From MB1-2 sp046566065 (GTDB lineage Bacteria > Actinomycetota > CADDZG01 > WHSQ01), in NCBI GenBank assembly GCA_046566065.1, contig JBKHXK010000011.1, forward strand, positions 1-64,000: DNA of 64,000 nucleotides, given 5' to 3'. The position numbers and the translations under genes are program-made. Under the pieces are notes generated by a model. That model was not told the DNA's origin. It did not search any database and saw only the letters and a program-made list of their open reading frames with translations. The number at the start of each line of letters is the position of its first letter. Position 1 is the stretch's first letter. This document shows, one piece after another, positions 32,904 through 40,622 of the stretch.

Positions 32904-33824
32904 GTGGTCTCGCAGGACCCGAAGATCGACGAGTTCCTCACCTATCTCCGGTTCGAGAAGGGCCTCGCCGACAACACCATCGCCGCTTACCGAAGAGACC
33001 TAGCGGTGTGGCAGAGGTACTGCTCGCAACGAGGCATCTCCCCGGGGGGCGCGGCCTCCGACGACCTCACCGACTACCTGGGTTTCCTGCGTTCGAAGGC
33101 CGCGGATGGCGCGGCCTACAGCCCGGCCTCGGTGGCTCGCATGCTGGTGTCGCTGCGCTCGTTCCACCGGTTCCTCGTCAGGGAGGGACACGCGTCCGTG
33201 GACCCCACCGCGAAGATCGGCTCTCCGAAGAGACCCAAGTCGATCCCCAAGGCGATCCCGCTCGAGGATGTCGAGCGCCTGATCGAGTCGCCGGGACGCG
33301 ACAACCTGGGCAAGCGAGACCGGGCGATACTCGAGAGCCTCTACGGGGCGGGGATGCGCATCTCCGAGTTGGTCAACCTCGACCTCGACGACGTCGACCT
33401 GGACGAGGGAACGGTCCTGATCAGGTCGGGCAAGGGGGGCAAGTCGAGAAGGGTGCCGATCGGGCGCGCCGCCCGTGCCGCCCTGGGCGACTACATCACG
33501 ACGGTGCGACCCCAGCTCGCCGCCAAGTCCCCAGCCCCGGGGGCCGCGATCTTCCTCAACTCGAGAGGGGGCCGTTTGAGCCGGCAGGGCTGTTGGAAGA
33601 TCTTGAGGCGGTACGCTGAGATGGCCGGCCTCGAGAACCGAGTGTCGCCGCATACGCTGCGGCACTCGTTCGCAACACACATGCTCGATGCCGGGGCGGA
33701 CATCCGGGTGGTTCAGGATCTACTCGGCCACGCCAGTCTTGCTACGACACAGGTGTACACGCTCGTGAGCGACTCGAAGTTGCGAGAGGTTTACTACTCC
33801 TCGCACCCGCGGGCTCGCACCTAG
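32904..33824 (+). CDS. xerD: Tyrosine recombinase XerD
   Basis: 306 residues. N-terminal SAM-like domain (EFLTYLRFEKGLADNTIAAYRRDL), then the catalytic domain with Arg in YGAGMRISELVNLDLDD, HTLRHSFATHMLDAGADIRVVQDLLGHASLATTQVYT (HxxR, H and Tyr nucleophile). It resolves chromosome dimers with XerC. GTG 32904 is used; a CTG at 32889 that overlaps the ald stop would add 5 residues. No dif-like site was seen in the window. Confidence 0.93.
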   Translation: MVSQDPKIDEFLTYLRFEKGLADNTIAAYRRDLAVWQRYCSQRGISPGGAASDDLTDYLGFLRSKAADGAAYSPASVARMLVSLRSFHRFLVREGHASVDPTAKIGSPKRPKSIPKAIPLEDVERLIESPGRDNLGKRDRAILESLYGAGMRISELVNLDLDDVDLDEGTVLIRSGKGGKSRRVPIGRAARAALGDYITTVRPQLAAKSPAPGAAIFLNSRGGRLSRQGCWKILRRYAEMAGLENRVSPHTLRHSFATHMLDAGADIRVVQDLLGHASLATTQVYTLVSDSKLREVYYSSHPRART

Positions 33825-33840
33825 CCCAAGAGGGGGACCG

Positions 33841-34191
33841 ATGGACCAGAAGCAGTTGGACGAAGCTCGTGCACGGCTCGAGGAGGAGCGGGAGACGGTA
33901 GACCGCCAGCTCCTCGATCACGGCGTTGAGGTGGAAGGTGACGAGAACGTCTCGGTGGAGGCCCACGAGGGTTTCGCCGACTCGGCTCAGGTGACCGCCG
34001 AGCGCTCGCAGCAGATCACGATGGTCGAGCAGCTCCGCGTTCGGCGGGCCGATATCCAACGCGCGCTCGAGAAGATCGACGAGGGCACCTACGGCAAGTG
34101 CGAGTCCTGCGGGAAGGAGATCCCGCCCGAGAGGCTCGAAGCCGTGCCCGCGGCCACCCTCTGCGTGGACTGCAAGCAAAAGGCGGGTTGA
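33841..34191 (+). CDS. DksA/TraR-type zinc-finger protein
   Basis: 116 residues: an N-terminal coiled coil (about 1-70) with DSAQVTAERSQQITMVEQL and a C-terminal CESCG...C-V-D-C-K zinc finger (about 85-110). DksA-like proteins act on RNA polymerase through the secondary channel; the conserved acidic coiled-coil tip cannot be checked by eye. A ribosome site AGAGGGGG lies upstream. The stop overlaps deoB as TGATG. Confidence 0.88.
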   Translation: MDQKQLDEARARLEEERETVDRQLLDHGVEVEGDENVSVEAHEGFADSAQVTAERSQQITMVEQLRVRRADIQRALEKIDEGTYGKCESCGKEIPPERLEAVPAATLCVDCKQKAG

Positions 34192-35384
34192 TGCCCGAGA
34201 CCATCCCGGACCGCCTGCGGGCGGTCGTCGTGGTGGTGCTGGACTCGGTCGGTATCGGCGGAGCACCGGACGCGGCAGCCTTCGGGGACGAGGGGTCCGC
34301 CACCCTGCCTCATGTCGCCGAGGCGGTCGGCGGTCTGCGACTTCCCAACATGCAGCGGCTCGGTCTGGGCAACATCGTGCCGATCGCAGGGGTGGCGCCC
34401 GCACCCGATCCGACCGGGGCCTTCGGGGCCCTGGTCGAGCGCTCGCCGGGGAAGGACACCACGACCGGGCACTGGGAGCTTGCCGGGATCATCCTCGAGC
34501 AGCCCTTCCCGACCTATCCGGACGGCTTCCCGCCCGACGTGATCGAGGCTTTCGAGGCGGCGGTGGGGACCCGGTCGCTCGGCAACGTGGCGGCGTCCGG
34601 CACCGAGATCATCGAGCGCTTGGGGGCCGAGCACATGGCCACCGGCTATCCGATCGTCTACACCTCGGCGGACAGCGTTTTCCAGATCGCCGCCCATATC
34701 GGGGTCATCCCGCTGGCGGCGCTCTACGAGATGTGCGAGAAGGCCCGGGCCATCATGAGGGGGCCGCACGAGGTCGGGCGCGTGATCGCGAGGCCCTTCG
34801 AAGGCGAGCCCGGCTCGTTCGAACGGACCCCGGACCGTCACGACTACTCGGTGCTGCCCCCTCGGGACACCGTGCTGGACGAGATAAGCGGGGCCGGCCT
34901 CGAGGTCCGAGGGGTCGGGAAGATCTCGGACATCTTCGCCGGCCGGGGGCTCACCTCGTCGAGACCGACCCGGTCGAACGCCGAGGGCATAGCGGCGCTG
35001 GCCGAGGAGATCGGGGCGATCGAGAGGGGACTGGTCTTCGCCAACCTCGTCGATTTCGACCAGGCGTTCGGCCACCGCAACGACCCGCAGGGCTACGCCG
35101 AGGCGCTGGAGGCCTTCGATCGCGGCCTTCCCGGGATCGTGTCGGCCCTGGGTCCCGACGACGCCCTCTTCATAACCGCCGACCATGGGAACGACCCGAC
35201 CACCCCGTCCACGGATCACTCGCGCGAACGGGTTCCGGTTTTGGTGGCGGGCCGAAGGATCGCGGCGGGAAGGGATCTGGGGGAGCGCGCCTCGTTCACC
35301 GATCTCGGCGCCACCGTGGCAGATCTTCTCGGCGTCGAGACCGGGACCCCCGGCGCGTCCTTCGGCGCCGACCTGCTCGGCTAG
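34191..35384 (+). CDS. deoB: Phosphopentomutase
   Basis: 397-residue alkaline-phosphatase-superfamily mutase. N-terminal metal Asp in VVVVVLDSVGIGGAPDAAAFGDEGS, the phospho-Thr loop GKDTTTGHWE, and the C-terminal metal site TADHGNDPTTPSTDHSRE. It interconverts ribose-1-phosphate and ribose-5-phosphate in nucleoside salvage. ATG 34191 overlaps the previous stop. Confidence 0.94.
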   Translation: MPETIPDRLRAVVVVVLDSVGIGGAPDAAAFGDEGSATLPHVAEAVGGLRLPNMQRLGLGNIVPIAGVAPAPDPTGAFGALVERSPGKDTTTGHWELAGIILEQPFPTYPDGFPPDVIEAFEAAVGTRSLGNVAASGTEIIERLGAEHMATGYPIVYTSADSVFQIAAHIGVIPLAALYEMCEKARAIMRGPHEVGRVIARPFEGEPGSFERTPDRHDYSVLPPRDTVLDEISGAGLEVRGVGKISDIFAGRGLTSSRPTRSNAEGIAALAEEIGAIERGLVFANLVDFDQAFGHRNDPQGYAEALEAFDRGLPGIVSALGPDDALFITADHGNDPTTPSTDHSRERVPVLVAGRRIAAGRDLGERASFTDLGATVADLLGVETGTPGASFGADLLG

Positions 35385-35510
35385 CGCCACCTTCTCGGAG
35401 GCGGGCGCCGCCTCCAGCCTCCGGGGCGACCGGGCAACGCGGATCGCGCTCCGAAGAAACTGGGCCTTGTGTCATCTAGTGTGGGCGTTGTAACCTCCGA
35501 CCCCCTGACT

Positions 35511-35538
35511 ACTTGTCGACAAGTTTCTTTGGACACAT
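35511..35538. repeat. Tetramer-word tract T1 with 14-bp palindrome, upstream of parA
   Basis: Contains the perfect palindrome ACTTGTCGACAAGT (35511-35524), 37 nt before the parA start. Parsed in fours: ACTT, GTCG, ACAA, GTTT, CTTT, GGAC, ACAT. The 177-bp deoB-parA gap (35385-35561) otherwise shows no clear sigma70-type promoter. Confidence 0.65.
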
Positions 35539-35561
35539 CTCGTGTGGGAACCGGAGGTCAT

Positions 35562-36482
35562 ATGGAGCGATCCGAAACCATTTCACCCGCTGTCGCCGAG
35601 CCGGATCCCGGCGCGGTCGAGCCGAGCCCGGGCGAGGTCGGCGTGACCACCCCGACGGCGGAGGTGCCGTACCCGTCGGCGGCGGCGCCACACAGCGCTC
35701 GCATCATCGCCGTCGTCAACCAGAAGGGCGGCGTGGGCAAGACCACCACCACGATCAGCCTCGGGGCGGGCCTCGCCGAGCTGGGCCAGAACGTTCTGCT
35801 GGTCGACTTCGATCCTCAGGGGGGTTGCGCTCTCGGGTTGGGGATCGAGCCGGGCGGTCTGGAGCTCTCGGTCTACAACGCGCTTCTCGACCGGCACTGC
35901 GAGGTCGAAGAGGTCATCCTGAAGACCAACGTCCCGAACCTCGAGCTCCTGCCCTCGAACATCGATCTCTCGGCGGCCGAGCTGATGCTCGTTCAGGAGG
36001 TCGCCCGAGAGCAGACCTTGATGCGCGTCCTCGCACCCCTAAGGGTCAAGTACGACTTTATCCTTATAGATTGTCCGCCGTCCCTCGGTCTGCTGACCAT
36101 CAACGCCCTGACGGCAGCCGACGGCGTCCTGGTGCCGCTCGAGTGCGAGTACTACGCCCTGCGCGGGATGGGGCTGCTGATGGACTCGATCGAGCGGATC
36201 CGAGAGAGGCTGAACCCCCGCCTCCAGATCGATGGGATCCTGGCCACGATGTTCGACAACCGGACGCTTCACGGCCGGGAGGTGCTCGAGAGGGTAGAGG
36301 AGGCCTTCGGGCAGTGGTTGTTCGACACCAAGATCAGAAAGACGATCCGCTTCGCCGAGGCCCCGGTGGCCGGCGAGCCGATCATGTCCTATGCCCCCAC
36401 CTCCACGGGTGCGGCGGCCTACCGGAAGCTATCCATGGAGGTGATGGACCGTGTCGCGACGCGCCAGTCTGCCCGGAGCTGA
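35562..36482 (+). CDS. parA: ParA/Soj family ATPase
   Basis: 306 residues: a ~45-residue Pro/Glu-rich N-terminal extension, then the deviant Walker A KGGVGKTT (55-62), DFDPQGG and DCPPSLGLLT. It has the layout of chromosomal ParA homologues of the Rv1708 group, which lie next to scpA rather than at oriC. ATG 35562 has GGAGGT 5 nt upstream; an upstream in-frame GTG lacks it. It overlaps the ribbon-helix-helix gene by 32 nt. Likely dimerises on ATP, binds DNA non-specifically and is driven by a partner protein. Confidence 0.9.
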   Translation: MERSETISPAVAEPDPGAVEPSPGEVGVTTPTAEVPYPSAAAPHSARIIAVVNQKGGVGKTTTTISLGAGLAELGQNVLLVDFDPQGGCALGLGIEPGGLELSVYNALLDRHCEVEEVILKTNVPNLELLPSNIDLSAAELMLVQEVAREQTLMRVLAPLRVKYDFILIDCPPSLGLLTINALTAADGVLVPLECEYYALRGMGLLMDSIERIRERLNPRLQIDGILATMFDNRTLHGREVLERVEEAFGQWLFDTKIRKTIRFAEAPVAGEPIMSYAPTSTGAAAYRKLSMEVMDRVATRQSARS

Positions 36483-36819
36483 CGAGCTGTTCCGCAGGAC
36501 TTCGACCGAGAAACCCCGTCCCCAGGCGGAGGAAAGTCCACAAGAAGCCAAGTCGACAAAGCTACAAGTCGCCCCAGCAGAGCCCGTCGCGCAGGCGGTC
36601 GAGGCCCCTCGGCGGGGCCCCAAGCACGACGAGAAGATCACCTTCTACTGCACGAGCGAGGATCTCATGGGCCTGGAGCGCGCTCGCTTGAAGCTGCGCT
36701 CCGAGCACGGGGTGGCGGCCGATCGAGGCCGCATCGTCAGGGCCGCCCTGGCGTACGTGCTGGAGGATTTCGAGGCTCGCTCGGATGACTCCATCCTGCT
36801 GCGTCGCCTCGACGGATAA
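36451..36819 (+). CDS. Ribbon-helix-helix-like putative ParA partner
   Basis: 122 residues. Residues 1-58 are a flexible Pro/Ala/Glu-rich arm. Residues 61-108 fit a ribbon-helix-helix: beta strand EKITFYCTSEDL, helix A LMGLERARLKLRSE and helix B RGRIVRAALAYVLEDFE. GTG 36451 has GGAGG upstream and overlaps parA by 32 nt. ParA-RHH pairs are the type Ib partition layout (ParG/Omega-like), where the arm stimulates the ATPase. Residues 34-40 are encoded by tract T2. Its DNA site is unknown; the tetramer tracts nearby are candidates. Confidence 0.65.
   Translation: MSRRASLPGADELFRRTSTEKPRPQAEESPQEAKSTKLQVAPAEPVAQAVEAPRRGPKHDEKITFYCTSEDLMGLERARLKLRSEHGVAADRGRIVRAALAYVLEDFEARSDDSILLRRLDG
36552..36571. 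repeat. Tetramer-word tract T2, inside the RHH gene
   Basis: Five in-register words: GTCG, ACAA, AGCT, ACAA, GTCG. It sits in the codons for the disordered arm and brings in ACA, CTA and CAA codons that are rare in this high-GC window. Confidence 0.55.
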
Positions 36820-36856
36820 CACTCCCCGCCGAACCGGACCGGCTCGGCGGGGAGTG
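36820..36856 (+). terminator. Terminator hairpin after the parA-RHH pair
   Basis: Stem CACTCCCCGCCGA (36820-36832) pairs perfectly with TCGGCGGGGAGTG (36844-36856) across an 11-nt loop, directly after the RHH stop codon. No T-run follows. Confidence 0.7.
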
Positions 36857-37094
36857 CAGACGACAGGATCCGTGAACAGTAAAGGTCTGCTAGAGACTTA
36901 TATGCTGTCGGGTCTGCGGAGATCTATCTGGCCGAGCCGCTGCTCTCCTGGGGGGAGCGGGCGCGGCGCCTTCTGACCGAGGGTAGCGGCGCCGCGACGC
37001 AGCGATCGGTGCTCATCGCCGGGCGAGGTGCGGAGGAAGGCAGCTCCGCGGCCTCGGTCCACCTGCCGAGAACGGGTCCGGGCGCCCACCGTTC

Positions 37095-37150
37095 GGATGT
37101 CTACCCCTCGACAAGGCGACGTATGGCTTCATCGACTTGTCTACTTATCT
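37095..37150. repeat. Tetramer-word tract T3
   Basis: Fourteen 4-nt words in one register, including GTCT, CTCG, ACAA, GGCG, ATGG, ATCG, ACTT, GTCT, ACTT and ATCT. Most begin purine-pyrimidine. Confidence 0.55.
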
Positions 37151-37187
37151 CCGGTCCCTGACGGCATCGCTGCTGGTGAGGGCCACT

Positions 37188-37231
37188 ATCGACTTATCGA
37201 TGTGGAGATTTATAAACCTACCGATAAGTGG
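37188..37231. repeat. Tetramer-word tract T4
   Basis: Eleven words in register: ATCG, ACTT, ATCG, ATGT, GGAG, ATTT, ATAA, ACCT, ACCG, ATAA, GTGG. All begin with a purine and ten have a pyrimidine second. It is one of the most AT-rich stretches in the window. Confidence 0.6.
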
Positions 37232-37448
37232 CCTTGGCGACACCGACCACCGGTCAGCGCGTTCGTGGCGACGATCGCCTTCACAGCTCGGCCTTCCCGG
37301 GAGGTGTCCGCCTCGTCCGGCCCGGGGGCAGTGCGAGCGCGGCCGCGGTGCGGCCGTCCTCGGACGGGATCGCATCCGGAATCCAAGCGGGGGAGCGCTC
37401 TCGAGCTCTGCCATCGTGCCAAGTATAACTCTGAACGTTAGATAGAGA

Positions 37449-38093
37449 CTAGGTGAGGCCGGTGAGGCCGGTCACGATCCTCGCCACGAAATCGATGAAG
37501 GGGCGCAGCAGCGAGGCGGGGCCGAGGAAGACGATCACCAGCAGGATCAGGAAGCCGTAGCGGTCGAGGAAGAAGATGACCTTCTGCTTGCTGGGAGGGA
37601 GGAAGATCGTGAGCAACCTGGAGCCGTCCAGAGGGGGGATCGGAAGCAGGTTGAACACGGCCAGGACCACGTTGATGTAGATGAAGGCCGTGAGGAAGTC
37701 GAACAGGAACCCGATCTCGCCGGCCGCACCCACCGCCCGATACAGGAGTGCGCCGACGATGGCGAGGGCGACGTTCATCAGCGGCCCCGCGAGTGCCACC
37801 AACGCCGCGCCGAAACGCCGGGAGGAGAGCGCCTCCGGTCTGAACTCCACCGGCTTGCCCCAGCCGAAGCCCGCGATCAGGATCAGGACGGTGCCCAGGG
37901 GATCGAGGTGTTTGATCGGGTTGAGGGTGAGGCGGCCCATCGCGCGGGGGAGGCGGTCGCCCTGCAGGTCGGCGGCCAGGGCGTGCGCGTATTCGTGGAG
38001 ACCGATGGCCAGGAGCAGAGACCCGGACAGGATGATGAAGATGATCAGCCCCTCCCATCCCTGCGAGAGGAAAGACAGGGGGCCAGAGCTCAT
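37449..38093 (-). CDS. Site-2-protease-like M50 family peptidase
   Basis: 214 residues, about five or six membrane helices. It has the zinc site HEYAHA in helix 2 and the third-ligand motif NLLPIPPLDGSRLL. It belongs to the short M50B group without a PDZ domain. Such proteases cleave within membranes, often to release regulators; the substrate is unknown. ATG 38093 has TAGAAT 8 nt upstream on the minus strand. It is divergent from trpS. Confidence 0.88.
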   Translation of the reverse strand: MSSGPLSFLSQGWEGLIIFIILSGSLLLAIGLHEYAHALAADLQGDRLPRAMGRLTLNPIKHLDPLGTVLILIAGFGWGKPVEFRPEALSSRRFGAALVALAGPLMNVALAIVGALLYRAVGAAGEIGFLFDFLTAFIYINVVLAVFNLLPIPPLDGSRLLTIFLPPSKQKVIFFLDRYGFLILLVIVFLGPASLLRPFIDFVARIVTGLTGLT

Positions 38094-38101
38094 GGCCCGC
38101 T

Positions 38102-38107
38102 ATTCTA
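38102..38107 (-). promoter_or_regulatory. Leaderless -10 box for the M50 peptidase gene
   Basis: Minus-strand TAGAAT followed by 8 nt and ATG 38093; one base longer spacing than the others. Confidence 0.4.
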
Positions 38108-38136
38108 GGGCCGCGTCCGGCGTCCGCTCGTCAATC

Positions 38137-38143
38137 AGGAGGT
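38137..38143 (+). promoter_or_regulatory. Shine-Dalgarno that sets a CTG start for trpS
   Basis: A full AGGAGGT lies 6 nt before CTG 38150. The GTG at 38183 has no comparable site. Confidence 0.7.
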
Positions 38144-38149
38144 CTAAAG

Positions 38150-39160
38150 CTGAACACGAGGGTTACTGAATCGCGCAAGAGAGTGTTCAGCGGCATCCAA
38201 CCCACGGGCGAGGCCCACATCGGCAACTACTTCGGGGCGATCCGCAACTGGGTCGCCCAGCAAGACGAGCACGAGGCCTTCTACTGCATCGTGGACCTGC
38301 ATTCGCTCACCCTTCCGTGGGATCCCGCCGAGCTCGAGCGGGCCACCATCACCAAAGCAGCCGAGTTGATGGCGTGCGGGATCGACCCCGCCCGGGCCGT
38401 CCTGTTCGTCCAGTCACAGGTCGCGGCCCACAGCGAGCTGGCCTGGATCCTGAGCTGCGTCGCACGGATGGGGGAGCTCAGACGGATGGTGCAGTTCAAG
38501 GAGAAGTCGAAGGGGGAGACCGAGTCGGTCGGCGTGGGCCTGTTCACCTATCCGGTCCTCCAGGCAGCGGACGTCCTTCTTTATAGGGCCCACGGGGTCC
38601 CGGTCGGCGAGGACCAGCGCCAACACATCGAGCTCATGCGAGACATAGGGCAGCGCTTCAACAGCCAGCTCGGCAAGACCTTCGTGTTGCCGGAGGCCTG
38701 GGTGCCGCCGGCGGGAGCCCGGATCATGGCCCTCGACGACCCTTCTCAGAAGATGAGCAAATCGGCCGGCCGGCCGGGGTCGAGCGTGGCCCTGACCGAG
38801 ACGCCTACGGCGATCGCCAAGAAGGTGCGCGCGGCGGTGACCGATTCCGGCAAGGAGGTGCGGGCGGCCGAGGACAAGCCGGCGATAACGAACCTGCTGA
38901 CGATCATGTCGCTGGCACAAGGGGAGCCGGTGGGGGCGCTGGAAGAGCGCTTCGCCGGTTCGGGTTACGGGGATTTCAAGGCGGCCGTGGCGGAGGCACT
39001 GATCGAGCGGCTGAGTCCCATCCGGGAGCGCTACGAGGACCTGATGGCCGATCCGGGCGAGGTGAAGCGGCTCCTTGCGGCCGGAGCAGACCGGGCCCGG
39101 GAGGTCGCGGAGACGACGATGAAAGACGTACGGGCCCGGGTGGGCCTCGCCCCCCTTTAG
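38150..39160 (+). CDS. trpS: Tryptophanyl-tRNA synthetase, probable CTG start
   Basis: 336 residues from CTG 38150: (M)NTRVTESRKR then VFSGIQPTGEAHIGNYFGA (HIGN variant of HIGH) and the KMSKS loop QKMSKSAG. A GTG start at 38183 would remove the basic residues normally before the first beta strand. The strong AGGAGGT supports CTG. Charges tRNA-Trp in the cytosol. No T-box or other leader was seen in the short divergent gap. Confidence 0.93.
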   Translation: MNTRVTESRKRVFSGIQPTGEAHIGNYFGAIRNWVAQQDEHEAFYCIVDLHSLTLPWDPAELERATITKAAELMACGIDPARAVLFVQSQVAAHSELAWILSCVARMGELRRMVQFKEKSKGETESVGVGLFTYPVLQAADVLLYRAHGVPVGEDQRQHIELMRDIGQRFNSQLGKTFVLPEAWVPPAGARIMALDDPSQKMSKSAGRPGSSVALTETPTAIAKKVRAAVTDSGKEVRAAEDKPAITNLLTIMSLAQGEPVGALEERFAGSGYGDFKAAVAEALIERLSPIRERYEDLMADPGEVKRLLAAGADRAREVAETTMKDVRARVGLAPL

Positions 39161-39235
39161 GCGGCCGAAAGCCGGGGGCCGGGGGCGCTCCGCCGATAAG
39201 CTCCAACCACCTCACCGAGGCCCCTCGGACGAGGG

Positions 39236-39267
39236 GATTGTCGACAAGTAGATAGATCAACATAGGA
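39236..39267. repeat. Tetramer-word tract T5, upstream of scpA
   Basis: GATT, GTCG, ACAA, GTAG, ATAG, ATCA, ACAT, AGGA in register, ending in the scpA ribosome site. It includes the palindromic core TTGTCGACAA (39238-39247). Confidence 0.65.
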
Positions 39268-39273
39268 GAGCCC

Positions 39274-40062
39274 GTGGTCCATGAGGTGAAGACCGACGTC
39301 TTCGAAGGGCCGATCGACCTCCTCCTTCAGCTGATCACGCGCCAGCGCGTCGATATCTACGAGGTGTCCCTGTCGGCCATAACCGAGGAGTACCTGAAGG
39401 TGCTCGACTCGCTGGACGACCTGGACCTCGAGGCCGCCACGGGCTTCCTGGTCGTGGCGGCAACCCTCTTGGAGCTCAAGTCGGCTCGGCTCCTGCCCAG
39501 CGCCTCCTCCGAGGAAGCCGACCCCCGCCTGCTGGAGGAGCGCGATCTTCTCCTCGCGAAGCTCGTGGAGCTTTCGACCTTCCGGGAAGCCGGGGCGTGG
39601 CTATCGAGCGAGTTGGCGGCGGGAGAGGGATTCATGGGCAGGGTCGTGGGGCTCGAGCCCCACCTGATGGAGTTGGTTCCGGACCCGCTCGAGGGCCTTA
39701 CCGGCGACCACCTCGCTCGGGCGGCGGCGAGGGCCTTGGCCCCCAAACCCGTGATCGAGCTCGACACCTCCCACGTGACCCCGGTGACCGAGTCCGTCCG
39801 AGACGCCATCGAGGAGCTCGGGAGATCCCTCCAGGCTCAGAGACGAGCGGCGTTCCGGGACCTATGCGGGCCCGGCCGAACCAGGCTGCAGGTGATAGTC
39901 CGCTTCCTCGCTCTGCTCGAGCTCTTCAAGGCGGGGGCGGTGGACCTCACCCAGGGGGATCGCTTCGGCGAGATCGAGGCGTCCTGGACGGGGGAGGTCG
40001 AAGCCGACCTGGTCGTGGCAGAGGTTGACGAATACAGCGTCGACAGTGGAGGTATCTCATGA
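39274..40062 (+). CDS. scpA: Segregation and condensation protein A
   Basis: 262-residue kleisin. N-terminal FEGPIDLLLQLITRQRVDIYEVSLSAITEEYL binds the SMC neck; ATLLELKSARLLP is characteristic. The C-terminal winged-helix part (residues about 190-250) contacts the SMC head. GTG 39274 has TAGGAGAG upstream. Overlaps scpB by 4 nt. Together with SMC (not in this window) it compacts and segregates the chromosome. Confidence 0.94.
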   Translation: MVHEVKTDVFEGPIDLLLQLITRQRVDIYEVSLSAITEEYLKVLDSLDDLDLEAATGFLVVAATLLELKSARLLPSASSEEADPRLLEERDLLLAKLVELSTFREAGAWLSSELAAGEGFMGRVVGLEPHLMELVPDPLEGLTGDHLARAAARALAPKPVIELDTSHVTPVTESVRDAIEELGRSLQAQRRAAFRDLCGPGRTRLQVIVRFLALLELFKAGAVDLTQGDRFGEIEASWTGEVEADLVVAEVDEYSVDSGGIS

Positions 40063-40622
40063 GCCCATCCGAGCCGAAGATCGCCGAGTCCATCCTCCTC
40101 CTCGCCGACGAGCCCGTTCCCGCGGGCCTCATCGCCGAGGTCCTCGAGCGCTCCGCCGCGGACGTCCAGCAGATGCTGGAGGACCTGGCTGCGGACTACG
40201 CGCGCTCCGATCGTGGCTTCGTGCTGAGAGAGAGCGCATCGGGGTGGCGGCTCTACACCAGTCCGGATTGCTCGCCCTGGTTGGAGCGGTTCGTTCTCGG
40301 GCATCGGCAAGGCCGGCTGTCGGGAGCGGCGCTGGAGGTGCTGGCCATCGTGGCCTACAAACAGCCGGTCTCGCGCGCCGAGATCGCCGAGATCCGCGGC
40401 GTGGACTCCGATCGTGTCGTGAAGACCCTCCTCCAGAGGGAGCTGATCGTGGAGTCGGGGAGAGAGATGGCCCCCGGCTCGCCGACATTGTTCTCGGTCA
40501 GTGACTCCTTCCTGGAGCGGATGGGACTCAGGGGGGTCGAGGACCTCCCACCTCTGGTCGGGTTCATGCCCGACGCCGAGGCCGTGGCCGACATGGAGGC
40601 CAAGCTCTCCCCAGGCGCGTGA
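40059..40622 (+). CDS. scpB: Segregation and condensation protein B
   Basis: 187 residues with two winged-helix domains. Family motifs: IAESILLLADEPVP, GWRLYTSPD, RLSGAALEVLAIVAYKQPVSRAEIAEIRGV and LFSVSDSFLERMGLRGVEDLPPL. It dimerises and binds the ScpA middle region. ATG 40059 overlaps the scpA stop and the 3' end overlaps rluB, so the three are co-translated. Confidence 0.95.
   Translation: MSPSEPKIAESILLLADEPVPAGLIAEVLERSAADVQQMLEDLAADYARSDRGFVLRESASGWRLYTSPDCSPWLERFVLGHRQGRLSGAALEVLAIVAYKQPVSRAEIAEIRGVDSDRVVKTLLQRELIVESGREMAPGSPTLFSVSDSFLERMGLRGVEDLPPLVGFMPDAEAVADMEAKLSPGA

Larger units (their letters stand above)
36857..37448. other. Long non-coding gap with tracts T3 and T4
   Basis: About 590 bp with no convincing gene: the available frames lack ribosome sites, family motifs or sensible composition. 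It holds two long tetramer-word tracts and weaker copies near 36890-36935 and 37430-37445. It lies between the parA/RHH terminator and the end of the convergent M50 gene, so neither neighbour needs a promoter here. Confidence 0.5.

Noticed and set aside
32889..32904. CTG start of xerD overlapping the ald stop
   Set aside because: Same CTGA geometry as mctB, but a GTG lies five codons on and no ribosome site supports the CTG.
35511..35524. dif site for XerD
   Set aside because: The 14-bp palindrome lacks the 28-bp two-arm dif layout with a central hexamer.
37095..37231. CRISPR-like array
   Set aside because: No repeat of 20 nt or more recurs; similarity is only at the level of 4-nt words.
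37028..37441. Several 60-137-codon frames in the parA-M50 gap
   Set aside because: No ribosome sites, no motifs, and they run across tetramer tracts; not credible genes.
38094..38149. T-box leader for trpS
   Set aside because: The divergent gap is about 56 bp, too short for a T-box, and lacks its conserved sequence.
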